64,000 bases of DNA from Bradyrhizobium sp. WSM1417 (GCF_000515415.1 NZ_KI911783.1:7179831-7243830); one strand, 5' to 3'; positions 44,357 through 52,510 are shown, numbered from the stretch's first letter. Notes: generated by a model from the letters alone, not told the origin. Made by a program: numbers and translations.

Positions 44357-45984
44357 GCCGCCTCCTCGCGTCGCATCCAGTCTTTAAGGATCGCTGCCGC
44401 CTGCATCTGATCGAGACGGACGATCTGCTCCAGCCGCTTCTGCGGCGTTCGTTGCATCTTGCCTTCGAGGTCTTCGACCAGGTTGAGCTCGGCCTCTTCG
44501 CTGTCCGCCAATGCGAGGGCACCCGCGGCCGACTCGAGCTGGGCGGCTTCTGCCGCCTCGGTCTGCTCCTGTGCCGCGCGATGGGTCAAAATGCCGTTGA
44601 CCGCAGGACGAAGTCCGAACCACACCAGCATCGAAGCTACGGCCAGGATCGTGACGGCGTTGATGACGCTGCCGAGCTGCTTGTTGATCATCTCGACGAA
44701 GCTGATCGGCGGCACCGGCGCCAGTTCGCGCGAGCCTTCGATGAAATCGACGGCCGTCACCTGGATCTGGTCGCCGCGCGCCTTGTCCAGGCCGCCGGCG
44801 GTGGCTGCGAGTTGGCTGATCTCGGCGAGCTTGCTGTCGACGATGGCCTGGTTGCTCTTGTCGCCCAGGTCGGCAATGAGCCGCCCACGGTTGACCAGCA
44901 CGGCAATGAACAGCTTCTTCACCGAATAGCCGTCGCTCACCGTCGTCGTGGTCTTGGATGAGACCTCGAAATTGGTGACGTCCTCGCGGCGGGTCTTGTC
45001 CTCGCTGGAATTCTTGGTGCCGCCGGCGTTCACCTGCTGGTCGGGAAGATTCTGCTGCACCGTGGTCGGCTGCGACCGGTCCGCGTTCTGTGACTTCTCG
45101 TTCTCGCGGACGTTCCGCACCGAACGCTCGGCGCGGCTCTCCGGATCGTAGACGGTCTCGTTGGTCTGCCGCTTGTCGGTGGAGAGCTGCGATGCAACGC
45201 TCACTTCGAAATTGTCGAGGCCCAGATACGGCGTCAACGCCTTGCGGATGTTCTCCTGCACCATTCCGCCGACCGTCTTCTGCAGGCTCGCCATCTTGGT
45301 CGGAGCAGCAGTTGCCTCGTCCTCTTCGGCAAGCAGCATCGAACCGTCGGCGTCCAGCACCGTGACCTTGTCGCGGCTCATGCCCGGGATCGCCGCCGCG
45401 ACGAGATGGCGGATCGACTGCGCCGTGCGTGCCTCAATCGCGCCGTCGGTGCGCAGCACGACCGATGCCGAAGGCGGCTGCTGCGTCGCGCGGAACGACC
45501 CCCGTACCGGCATCACGATATGCACCCGCGCTGCCTTCACGCCCTTCATCAACTGCACCGTGCGCGCGATCTCGCCTTCCAGCGCCCGGAGCTTGGTGAC
45601 CTCCTGCATGAACGAGGTCAAACCGAGCGAACCGATCTTGTCGAACAGCTCGTAGCCGGAATTGGCGCTGGTCGGCAGTCCCTTCTCAGCGAGCAGCATC
45701 CGCGCTTGCATGGTCTGGCTCGGACGGACCGAGACCGCGTCGCCGGCGGTATTGACGTCGAAGGTGATGTTTTGCTCGCGCAGTGCGGCACCCATGCGCG
45801 TCACGTCTTCGCGGGAAAGGCCGGTATAGAGCGTTTCGAATTCAGGCCGGCTCAGATAGTAGGCGCCGCCCACGACGGTGACGAGAACGGCGAAACCGAT
45901 CAATCCCAAGGCCATCAGGCGTCGCGGCCCAAGCTCCAGCAGATTGTTGAGCAGTTGCTGTATCTGCGCACGACTGAACAGCAT
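44353..45984 (-). CDS. fliF: MS-ring protein FliF
   Basis: 543 residues. The first membrane helix is near 22-44 (LMALGLIGFAVLVTVVGGAY). Ring-building motifs include YTGLSREDVTRMGAALREQ and LPTSANSGYELFDKIGSLGL. The second helix, VINAVTILAVASMLVWFGL, is near 430-450, followed by a cytoplasmic tail ending in VRLDQMQAAAILKDWMRREE, the FliG-binding segment. It heads a minus-strand unit fliF-fliH-motB-motC-fliK. Confidence 0.95.
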   Translation of the reverse strand: MLFSRAQIQQLLNNLLELGPRRLMALGLIGFAVLVTVVGGAYYLSRPEFETLYTGLSREDVTRMGAALREQNITFDVNTAGDAVSVRPSQTMQARMLLAEKGLPTSANSGYELFDKIGSLGLTSFMQEVTKLRALEGEIARTVQLMKGVKAARVHIVMPVRGSFRATQQPPSASVVLRTDGAIEARTAQSIRHLVAAAIPGMSRDKVTVLDADGSMLLAEEDEATAAPTKMASLQKTVGGMVQENIRKALTPYLGLDNFEVSVASQLSTDKRQTNETVYDPESRAERSVRNVRENEKSQNADRSQPTTVQQNLPDQQVNAGGTKNSSEDKTRREDVTNFEVSSKTTTTVSDGYSVKKLFIAVLVNRGRLIADLGDKSNQAIVDSKLAEISQLAATAGGLDKARGDQIQVTAVDFIEGSRELAPVPPISFVEMINKQLGSVINAVTILAVASMLVWFGLRPAVNGILTHRAAQEQTEAAEAAQLESAAGALALADSEEAELNLVEDLEGKMQRTPQKRLEQIVRLDQMQAAAILKDWMRREEAA

Positions 45985-46241
45985 GTGACCTCATACCAAT
46001 GCGAACGTAGAGGACACTCTGCTGCCAACCTTGTCTGAAGGTTGCGCGAGACCACGAACGTGTCGGTTCGCAGGCGAGGCGTTGCAATTTTACAAGAGAC
46101 TGAGTGACGCAATCGCGCGCGTCGGCAACACGCGGACGCCGGTCGGATCGCGATGCGATGGGCGACGGAGTGTCGCCTGGGACGTGCGTCAGGAGATCGA
46201 TGTGGGCACGTCGTGTGCCGTCGGATCCGCCGTTCGGCGGA
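45985..46241. other. Upstream region of fliF
   Basis: A gene-free gap of about 300 bases separates fliF from the flagellin encoded upstream. No copy of the flagellin leader is found here. It probably contains the fliF operon promoter; no convincing sigma consensus was identified by eye. Confidence 0.4.
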
Positions 46242-46267
46242 GACCGTGCTCCCCGGGGAGCACGGTC
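46242..46267 (-). terminator. Perfect hairpin after the downstream flagellin gene
   Basis: A 26-base perfect palindrome (arms GACCGTGCTCCCC and complement) begins 18 bases past the flagellin stop at 46285, followed on the minus strand by a second small hairpin (CCGCC-GAA-CGGCGG type). No T tract follows. It is likely an mRNA 3' stabiliser and/or terminator. Confidence 0.55.
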
Positions 46268-46284
46268 GTTTTCGAAGCCGCGGC

Positions 46285-47196
46285 TTAGCGGAACAGCGAC
46301 AGAATGCTCTGGCTGTTCTGGTTGGCGATCGAGAGCGCCTGAACGCCGAGTTGCTGCTGGGTCTGGAGCGCCTGAAGGCGGGTCGATTCCGCGTTCATGT
46401 CGGCGTCGACGAGCTGGCCGACACCGCGGTCCACGGAGTCCATCAGGGTCTTGACGAACTCAGTGTTGGTCGCGAGGCGGTTCTTGACGGCACCGAGATT
46501 GGCGGCGGCCGAGGCCACCGAGTTGATGCCAGCGGTGACTTGCGCGATGTAGCCGTCGAGCGTGGTCTGGTCAGCTGCCGAGTCGGTCAGTGCGGAGATG
46601 CTCATCGTGTCGATCGACGGAGAGGTCGAACCGGCCGTGTCCAGAATGCCGCCCTGCGCCGAGGTGTAGAGCGAGTAGTTGGCGGTGGTCACGGTGATGG
46701 AACCGATGGTGGGGGTGCCGCCGACACGCGAGTACGACGACACCAGGTTGAAGGTCGCCGGCGTGGTGGCGGTCGTGCTCAGCCAGTTGATGCCGTTGAA
46801 GGTTGCCGAGTTGGCCTTGAGCTTCATATCCTGCTGGATCTGGGTGATGTCAGCCTGGATCTTGGTGCGATCGATACCAGCGGTCTTGGCTTCGACCAGC
46901 AGCGCCTGGAGCTTGGTCAGGCCGGAGTCCTTGTCGCCGATAACCGAGGTCAGAGCGGTATATTCGGTGTCGACCGTCGCAGCCGACAAACCGAGCGAGT
47001 CGGACACCGCGGAGAGCGCGGCATTGTCGGAGCGCATCGACGTCGCGATCGACCAATAGGCAGCGTTGTCCGAGGCGGTCGAGACGCGCATACCGGTCGA
47101 GATCCGGTTCTGCGTCGTCGCGAGCTGCGAGCTCACGTTGCGAAGGGTCTGCAGCGCGGTCATTGCAGACGAGTTGGTGAGAAGGCTAGAACCCAT
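46285..47196 (-). CDS. lafA: Flagellin, lateral type (downstream copy)
   Basis: 303 residues. The N-terminal helix (TLRNVSSQLATTQNRISTG) and C-terminal helix (GVQALSIANQNSQSILSLFR) are canonical D0 flagellin ends. The sequence is small and lacks an expanded D2/D3 domain, as in the 33 kDa lateral flagellins of Bradyrhizobium. It is about 90 percent identical to the copy encoded at 47465-48373, with the central 91 residues fully identical. It has its own structured leader and lies downstream of the other copy's terminator, so it is probably transcribed separately. Which copy corresponds to lafA1 or lafA2 of other strains is not determined here. Confidence 0.95.
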   Translation of the reverse strand: MGSSLLTNSSAMTALQTLRNVSSQLATTQNRISTGMRVSTASDNAAYWSIATSMRSDNAALSAVSDSLGLSAATVDTEYTALTSVIGDKDSGLTKLQALLVEAKTAGIDRTKIQADITQIQQDMKLKANSATFNGINWLSTTATTPATFNLVSSYSRVGGTPTIGSITVTTANYSLYTSAQGGILDTAGSTSPSIDTMSISALTDSAADQTTLDGYIAQVTAGINSVASAAANLGAVKNRLATNTEFVKTLMDSVDRGVGQLVDADMNAESTRLQALQTQQQLGVQALSIANQNSQSILSLFR

Positions 47197-47304
47197 TTTG
47201 ATGTCCCTTTGGAGATTGAATTAAATTTGGGGACATACCGGACTTGCACCGGTACGGCAGGGCGGCGTCATGCCTTTGGGCTGCGCAAAAGCGTCAAGGC
47301 CCAA
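47197..47304 (-). ncRNA. Structured 5' leader of the downstream flagellin gene (candidate cis-regulatory RNA)
   Basis: On the minus strand the leader can form, in order, stem P1 TTGGGC/GCCCAA (47299-47304 with 47276-47281), a small GGC/GCC hairpin at 47264-47274, and hairpin TACCGG-TGCAAGT-CCGGTA at 47236-47254. The next bases ATGTCCC (47230-47236) are complementary to GGGACAT (47201-47207), which is the ribosome-binding region 4 to 10 bases before the start codon. The same layout precedes the other flagellin gene. A published candidate motif named flg-Rhizobiales is recalled for flagellar 5' regions; identity with it is not verified. A 16-codon reading frame (47221-47271) also runs through it. 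Confidence 0.7.
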
Positions 47305-47406
47305 CCTGTCGTAACGGCGACCATAGCCCGCGAAGCTTGTGCGAGGCTTGTGGCTCTGTGTCTTTGCCGCAACAAGGCGGCCGAAATTGCGGCGCGCGAC
47401 GTCACG

Positions 47407-47445
47407 CCAAAACAAAAGGGCCGCGCTTCGCGAGAAGCGCGGCCC
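47407..47445 (-). terminator. Rho-independent terminator of the upstream flagellin gene
   Basis: Stem GGGCCGCGCTTC with its exact complement and a four-base loop (47418-47445) is followed on the minus strand by TTTTGTTTTGG. It starts about 20 bases after the flagellin stop at 47465: a textbook terminator that separates the two flagellin transcripts. Confidence 0.9.
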
Positions 47446-47464
47446 TCCCCGAATGGTTCGAGGT

Positions 47465-48373
47465 TTAGCGGAACAGCGACAGGATGCTCTGGCTGCTGTT
47501 ATTGGCGATCGAGAGCGCCTGCACGCCGAGCTGCTGCTGGACCTGGAGGGCCGACAGGCGGGTGGACTCCTGGTTCATGTCGGCGTCGACGAGCTGGCCG
47601 ATACCGCGATCCACCGAGTCCATCAGCGACTTCACGAAGTCCGAGTTGGTCGAGAGGCGGTTCTTGACGGCACCGAGATTGGCGGCGGCCGAGGCCACCG
47701 AGTTGATGCCAGCGGTGACCTGCGCGATGTAACCATCGAGCGTGGTCTGGTCAGCCGCCGAGTCGGTGAGCGCGGAGATGCTCATCGTGTCGATTGACGG
47801 AGAGGTCGAACCGGCCGTGTCCAGAATGCCGCCCTGCGCCGAGGTGTAGAGCGAGTAGTTGGCGGTGGTCACGGTGATGGAACCGATGGTGGGCGTGCCG
47901 CCGACACGCGAGTACGACGACACGAGGCTGAAGGTCGTCGGCGTCGTGGCGGTCGTGCTCAGCCAGTTGATGCCGTTGAAGGTCGCAGCATTGGCTGTCG
48001 CCTTCATCTGCTGCTGGATCTGGGTGACGTCGGCCTGGATCTTGCTGCGGTCGATACCGGCGGTCTTGGCTTCGACCAGCAGGGACTGGAGCTTGGTCAG
48101 GCCGGAGTCCTTGTCGCCGATGACCGTGGTCAGAGCGGTATATTCGGTGTCGACGGTCGCGGCCGACAGACCGAGCGAGTCGGAGACCGCCGAGAGCGCG
48201 GCGTTGTCGGCGCGCATCGAGGTCGCGATCGACCAGTAGGCAGCGTTGTCCGAAGCGGTCGAGACGCGCTGGCCGGTGGAGATGCGGGTCTGCGTGGTGG
48301 AGAGCTGCGAGCTCACAGACCGCAAGGTCTGGAGTGCGGTCATGGCGGTCGAGTTCGTAAGCAGGCTTGACAT
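47465..48373 (-). CDS. lafA: Flagellin, lateral type (upstream copy)
   Basis: 302 residues, with the same domain plan as the neighbouring copy: TLRSVSSQLSTTQTRISTG at the N-terminus and GVQALSIANNSSQSILSLFR at the C-terminus. It differs from the neighbour by one residue in length and about 26 substitutions, all outside residues 150-240. ATG 48373 is preceded by the GGGACAT ribosome region of the shared leader. A strong terminator follows. Upstream direct repeats at 48579-48613 are candidate activator sites for its promoter. Confidence 0.95.
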   Translation of the reverse strand: MSSLLTNSTAMTALQTLRSVSSQLSTTQTRISTGQRVSTASDNAAYWSIATSMRADNAALSAVSDSLGLSAATVDTEYTALTTVIGDKDSGLTKLQSLLVEAKTAGIDRSKIQADVTQIQQQMKATANAATFNGINWLSTTATTPTTFSLVSSYSRVGGTPTIGSITVTTANYSLYTSAQGGILDTAGSTSPSIDTMSISALTDSAADQTTLDGYIAQVTAGINSVASAAANLGAVKNRLSTNSDFVKSLMDSVDRGIGQLVDADMNQESTRLSALQVQQQLGVQALSIANNSSQSILSLFR

Positions 48374-48483
48374 TGCGAATGTCCCTTTATGTACGCGTTA
48401 CATTTTCACGAGGGGACATACCGGGCTTTCACCGGTACGGAGGGGCGGCATCATGCCTTTGGACTGATGTTGGTGGGGTCCAA
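48374..48483 (-). ncRNA. Structured 5' leader of the upstream flagellin gene (candidate cis-regulatory RNA)
   Basis: Same architecture as 47197-47304: P1 TTGGAC/GTCCAA (48478-48483 with 48459-48464), hairpin GGCAT-G-ATGCC at 48447-48457, hairpin TACCGG-TGAAAGC-CCGGTA at 48419-48437, then ATGTCCC (48413-48419) complementary to GGGACAT at 48379-48385 just before the start codon. Compared with the other leader, the P1 pair changes from G-C to A-T on both sides, a compensatory change, while the P3 loop bases vary. An 18-codon frame lies at 48398-48454. FlbT, encoded in this cluster, is a candidate binder. Confidence 0.7.
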
Positions 48484-48578
48484 CCCGCCGTGACGCATTG
48501 CTAGCACGCCGAATCTTGCGCGCGGATTAAGATCGGCTTGAATTGCGCTGTAAAATCAGTTGGTTAACAGTACCTATT

Positions 48579-48613
48579 GCTAACCATAATCCGGTACTTC
48601 CCGCTAACCATAA
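48579..48613 (-). promoter_or_regulatory. Direct repeats upstream of flagellin, candidate activator site
   Basis: TTATGGTTAGC occurs twice in the same orientation on the minus strand (48603-48613 and 48579-48589), 24 bases apart, with a partial third copy (GTTAACC) near 48561-48570. It lies in the gap between fliP and flagellin, about 95 bases upstream of the conserved leader. OmpR-family activators bind direct repeats, so LafR is a natural candidate, unproven. Confidence 0.45.
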
Positions 48614-48637
48614 CCATCCCTCTGGCGCTCGTTGCCG

Positions 48638-49378
48638 TCACGAGAACGACCGCACCAGCCCGGAGGCGAGCAGGTTCCAGCCGTCGATCAGCACGAAGAA
48701 CAGCATCTTGAACGGCAGTGCGAGGATCGTCGGTGGCATCATCATCATTCCCATCGACATGGTCAGCGTCGCCACGATCATGTCGATCACGAGGAACGGC
48801 AGGATAATGAGAAATCCGATCTCGAACGAACGCCTGAGCTCGGAAATCATAAAGGCCGGAATGATGACGCGCATGTCGACGCGCTTGTCGTCGAACTTCC
48901 TGCGGAAGCTCTCCGCGGCGAGCGATTCGAAGGTCTGCAGATCCTTGTCGCGAACATGGGCCAGCATGAATTCGCGGAACGGATCGGTGATCTTCAGATA
49001 GGCCTCTTCCTCCGAGATCTCGTTCTTCATCAGCGGCTGGATGCCGGTCTCCCAGGCGCGGTCGAAGGTCGGCGCCATCACGTAGAAGGTCATGAACAGC
49101 GCGAGGCTGATCAGCACCAGATTGGCCGGCGTGGTCTGGAGGCCGAGACCGGCGCGCAGGAACGACAGCGCCACCGCAAATCGCGTGAAGCTCGTCACCA
49201 TGATGAGCAGTCCCGGCGCCACGGACAGCACCGTGATCACCGCCATCAACTGGATGATCCGGCCGCTGGTCGAGCCGTTGCCCGGCGGCAGCAGCGAATT
49301 GAGGTCCGGAATCTGGGCCAGTGCCACTTCGGGCAGCACGACCAGGAGCAACGCAAGCAGCAGGACTCTCAGTTTCAC
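48638..49378 (-). CDS. fliP: Flagellar export gate protein FliP
   Basis: 246 residues. The cleavable signal peptide MKLRVLLLALLLVVLPEVAL is a known FliP feature. Four membrane segments follow, with SVAPGLLIMVTSFTRFAVAL, FREFMLAHVRDKDLQTFESL and the C-terminal MSMGMMMMPPTILALPFKML, all diagnostic. ATGA overlap with fliL. Confidence 0.96.
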   Translation of the reverse strand: MKLRVLLLALLLVVLPEVALAQIPDLNSLLPPGNGSTSGRIIQLMAVITVLSVAPGLLIMVTSFTRFAVALSFLRAGLGLQTTPANLVLISLALFMTFYVMAPTFDRAWETGIQPLMKNEISEEEAYLKITDPFREFMLAHVRDKDLQTFESLAAESFRRKFDDKRVDMRVIIPAFMISELRRSFEIGFLIILPFLVIDMIVATLTMSMGMMMMPPTILALPFKMLFFVLIDGWNLLASGLVRSFS

Positions 49379-49818
49379 TGAATCACCAACGTCTCAATGA
49401 TCAATTCGCGGATCTTGCCCGAGGAGCGGATATTGGCGCGTTCGGTCAGGTCGTCGCGCAGATGCTGAAGCCCGCGCGATCCCTCGAACTGCGCAACCGT
49501 CGCCGACCGCAGATAGGTGACGATGTCCTCGCTGATATGGGCCGCCAGGATGCCGGCATCCTCGTCGCTCATGCTGTCGGTCACCATGGAAGCTTCGATG
49601 CGGGCCCAGTTGTTGGCCGGCGCGCCGAGATTGGTCACGATCGGCGACAGCTTCCTGAGCCGCGCGCTGCCGGCGTAGCTCGAGGCAAGAGGCGGCGGCG
49701 TGGCGGTTTTCTTCGCATCGGCGACGCGTTCGGCGGCCGCAAACAGATGCAGGCCTGCAAGCGCGCCCGCGCCGATCGCGACCAGGGTCAGCACCAGGAC
49801 GGCCGCAATCAGGCGCAT
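49375..49818 (-). CDS. fliL: Flagellar basal body-associated protein FliL
   Basis: 147 residues. The single N-terminal membrane helix LIAAVLVLTLVAIGAGALAG is followed by a short periplasmic domain ending DDLTERANIRSSGKIRELII. Rhizobial FliL is divergent, and the assignment uses size, topology, and position directly before fliP as in other rhizobial clusters. FliL surrounds stator units and supports torque. Confidence 0.82.
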   Translation of the reverse strand: MRLIAAVLVLTLVAIGAGALAGLHLFAAAERVADAKKTATPPPLASSYAGSARLRKLSPIVTNLGAPANNWARIEASMVTDSMSDEDAGILAAHISEDIVTYLRSATVAQFEGSRGLQHLRDDLTERANIRSSGKIRELIIETLVIQ

Positions 49819-49860
49819 GACGTCCCCTGCCCTCGTGACGCGGCCCGACGGTCGCGCATC

Positions 49861-50556
49861 TCAGAACGGTGCCACGGCGTCATAGATCCGATGTCCCCAT
49901 CCAGGCTGCTGCACGTCCGAGAGATTTCCGCGGCCGCCATAGGCCACGCGCGCCTCGGCAATCTTCTCGTAGGAGATCGTGTTAGTTCGCGAGATATCGC
50001 GTGGACGCACGATGCCGCCGACGTTGAGCACGCGCATTTCCGTGTTGACTTTGAATTCCTGCGAGCCGCTGATCATCATATTGCCGTTCGGCAACACGTC
50101 GGTGACGATGGCTGCGATCGACAGTTTGATATCCTCTGTGCGGTCGATCTGGCCGTTGCCCTTGATCTGGGTGTTGGTGTTGAGGTTGGCGCTCGTCGAG
50201 CCCTTGTCCTGCCATCCCGCGACGTCCATCAGCCAGTCGAGTCCGAACTTGATCTGCGAATCGCGCGAACGGCCGGTCTTGTTGTCGAGCTTGGCCTTGT
50301 CCTGCATCGAGATGATCACCGTCACGACGTCGCCGACGCGCCGGGCGCGGGGATCGCGGTAGAGGTCGGTGCCGTCGTCCCAGGTCGAGCGATAGCTGAC
50401 GGGCGAGTGCATGCGGGGCGTCACGGGAATCGGATCGGCCTGCGTCCTCAGGCCGCTCCCGACCGGCGACAATCGCGGGCCAGTCAGGACCTCGGCCGGA
50501 TCAGTGACGCATCCGGCAAGCGATAACAGCGACAGGATGAGGATCAGATTCTTCAT
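49861..50556 (-). CDS. flgH: L-ring lipoprotein FlgH
   Basis: 231 residues. Lipoprotein signal MKNLILILSLLSLAGC with the lipidated Cys in LAGC. RRVGDVVTVIISMQDKAKLD, MMISGSQEFKVNTEMRVLNV and GIVRPRDISRTNTISYEKIA are standard FlgH segments. Forms the outer-membrane bushing around the rod. It follows motE without a gap. Confidence 0.95.
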   Translation of the reverse strand: MKNLILILSLLSLAGCVTDPAEVLTGPRLSPVGSGLRTQADPIPVTPRMHSPVSYRSTWDDGTDLYRDPRARRVGDVVTVIISMQDKAKLDNKTGRSRDSQIKFGLDWLMDVAGWQDKGSTSANLNTNTQIKGNGQIDRTEDIKLSIAAIVTDVLPNGNMMISGSQEFKVNTEMRVLNVGGIVRPRDISRTNTISYEKIAEARVAYGGRGNLSDVQQPGWGHRIYDAVAPF

Positions 50557-51315
50557 CTATTTGGTCTTTCCGTCATCCACGCGACGCATTCCGCCGAGCA
50601 GATCGGCGAGGTGCGCCGCGCGCCCCGTCTCCATCTCGTTGAAGATTGCGCTCGAGCTCCTCGGGCTGAGCTTTGCGAGCACGGCCGCAGCCGTCTCGTC
50701 CGCCATCCCGGCGATCTGGGTTGCGGCGGCGTCCGGCTTCATGCGCGAGTAGATCTCGACGACGCTCGCTTCGGCCTTCTTCAGGAAGTCGTCGCGCAAC
50801 GCCATCCACTTCTCATATTCCGCGCGCTTGGCCTCGACCTCGGCGATCCGCTCGCGCAGCTGGTTCTCGGCCTTCTCCAGCTCCTTGAGCTGCCAGGCCA
50901 GTCTTGCATCGACGGCGGGGTCGGCGACATTGCTGCAGAACAGGGCGACTTCGTTGTCCGCGGTTGCAGCGGCCGGGGGTGGCACCGGCTTCGGCGGCGC
51001 CGTGACGCTGCCGGGCTTGGCCGGTCGCGGCGCGGCTGTGGGTGCCGGCGCGGGCTTCTCGGAGGCCGGCACGGCAGCCGTGGTCGCCGGTCCCGAATCC
51101 TCGGCTGCCCACGCCGTCGCCCGCATCGACGCATTGTCGCTCGGGATCGACGAGATCGGCTTCTGCGAGCCAGGCGCGCGGGCGCGCGCGAAGGACAGCA
51201 GGTTGAGCGGCTTCGACGGCTTGGCCTCATCCAGCGCCAGAACGGGCGAAGCGCTCGCGAGCGCGGAGGCCGCGACCAGGAGGAGGAGTTTAGCTTTATG
51301 ATCCAGCTTCAACAT
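50557..51315 (-). CDS. motE: Periplasmic motility chaperone MotE
   Basis: 252 residues from ATG 51315 (MLKLDHKAKLLLLVAASALA, signal peptide); the frame to 51396 adds nothing recognisable. A Pro/Ala-rich linker (about 70-120) precedes a coiled coil (LAWQLKELEKAENQLRERIA) and the MgtE-N-like C-terminal domain EIYSRMKPDAAATQIAGMAD and AAAVLAKLSPRSSSAIFNEM. In Sinorhizobium, MotE is a disulfide-linked chaperone for MotC. One cysteine, in ALFCSNVAD, is present for such a link. Confidence 0.85.
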   Translation of the reverse strand: MLKLDHKAKLLLLVAASALASASPVLALDEAKPSKPLNLLSFARARAPGSQKPISSIPSDNASMRATAWAAEDSGPATTAAVPASEKPAPAPTAAPRPAKPGSVTAPPKPVPPPAAATADNEVALFCSNVADPAVDARLAWQLKELEKAENQLRERIAEVEAKRAEYEKWMALRDDFLKKAEASVVEIYSRMKPDAAATQIAGMADETAAAVLAKLSPRSSSAIFNEMETGRAAHLADLLGGMRRVDDGKTK

Positions 51316-51379
51316 CGGTCCGCGTGCGATTCTCGGTCGAGAGAGCATTGAGCGACCAAGCTTGCAGGGCGCTTGCGCG

Positions 51380-52510
51380 TCATTGCACGATGACATCCGC
51401 CTGGAGGGCGCCGGCCGTCTTGATCGCCTGGAGGATCGCGATGATGCCGGATGGTTTCAGGCCGATCTGGTTCAGGCCGCGCACCAGGCGCTGGAGATCG
51501 ACGCCGCTCAGGATCGCCACCTGCGATCCGGCCTCGTTGGCCTCGACCACGGTCTGGGGTACGACCACCGTCTGCCCCTTCGAGAAGGGCGCCGGTTGCG
51601 ATACCACGGGAAGCTCGGTGACGCGGACCGTCAGATTGCCGTGCGTCACGGCAACGGTCGATATCCGTACGTCGCGTCCGATCACTACCGTGCCGGTACG
51701 CTCGTTGATCACCACCCGCGCCGGCGTGTCCGGCTCGACGGTCAGCTCGCCGATTTCGGCGAGGAAGCGGACCGGGCCGATGTGGCGCGGCTTCGACAGC
51801 ACGATGGTGCGGTAGTCGCGCTCGAAGGCGATCTGCGCGCGGTAGCGTCCGCCTGCGTAGCGATTGATGGCGTCGAGGATTCGCGTTGCGGTGACGAAGT
51901 CGGGGTTCTTGAGCTCCAGCACAAGATACTCCATTTCATGGAGACTACCCTGCACCTCGCGCTCGACCAACGCGCCGTTCGGGATGCGGCCCGCGGTCGG
52001 CGTGCCCTGGCTGACGTTCTGGGCCTGGCCTCCGACGCTGTAACCGGCGACCGTGACCGCGCCTTGCGCCACTGCATAGACCGCGCCGTCCGCCGCGCGC
52101 AGCGACGTCATCACCAGCGTGCCGCCGAGCAGCGAAGTCGCATCGCCGAGCGACGACACCGTCACGTCCATGCGCTCGCCCGCACCGATCGAGGGCTGCA
52201 GGTCCGCGGTCACCATCACGGCCGCGACATTGCGCGTGCGCAGCGTCGTCGGACGCGGCGGATTGTTGGTGCTCGTGGTCTCGTTCCTGACATTGATGCC
52301 CATGTTCTCGAGCATCGATTGCAGGGACTGCTCCGTGAACGGCGCATTGCGGAGCGTGTCGCCGGTGCCGTTCAGGCCGATGACGAGGCCGTAGCCGACG
52401 ATCTGGTTTTCGCGCAATCCCTTGATATCCGCGATGTCCTTGATGCGGACGGCGGCCTGGGCGCTGGCGGCGGAAACGAGCAGGACGAGCGCAAGCAGGA
52501 CTCTGGTCAT
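51380..52510 (-). CDS. flgI: P-ring protein FlgI
   Basis: 376 residues. A signal peptide (VLLALVLLVSAASAQA) precedes VRIKDIADIKGLRENQIVGY and GLVIGLNGTGDTLRNAPFTE, both diagnostic for FlgI. The C-terminal LNQIGLKPSGIIAILQAIKT is also standard. Exported to form the periplasmic ring, with FlgA as chaperone, whose gene overlaps by ATGA upstream. Confidence 0.96.
   Translation of the reverse strand: MTRVLLALVLLVSAASAQAAVRIKDIADIKGLRENQIVGYGLVIGLNGTGDTLRNAPFTEQSLQSMLENMGINVRNETTSTNNPPRPTTLRTRNVAAVMVTADLQPSIGAGERMDVTVSSLGDATSLLGGTLVMTSLRAADGAVYAVAQGAVTVAGYSVGGQAQNVSQGTPTAGRIPNGALVEREVQGSLHEMEYLVLELKNPDFVTATRILDAINRYAGGRYRAQIAFERDYRTIVLSKPRHIGPVRFLAEIGELTVEPDTPARVVINERTGTVVIGRDVRISTVAVTHGNLTVRVTELPVVSQPAPFSKGQTVVVPQTVVEANEAGSQVAILSGVDLQRLVRGLNQIGLKPSGIIAILQAIKTAGALQADVIVQ

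Noticed and set aside
47236..47254. GGTGCAAGTCCGG in the flagellin leader resembling part of a cobalamin riboswitch
   Set aside because: Only a short local resemblance; the rest of the B12 core is missing, and the second leader changes the loop bases. A flagellin-specific leader fits better.
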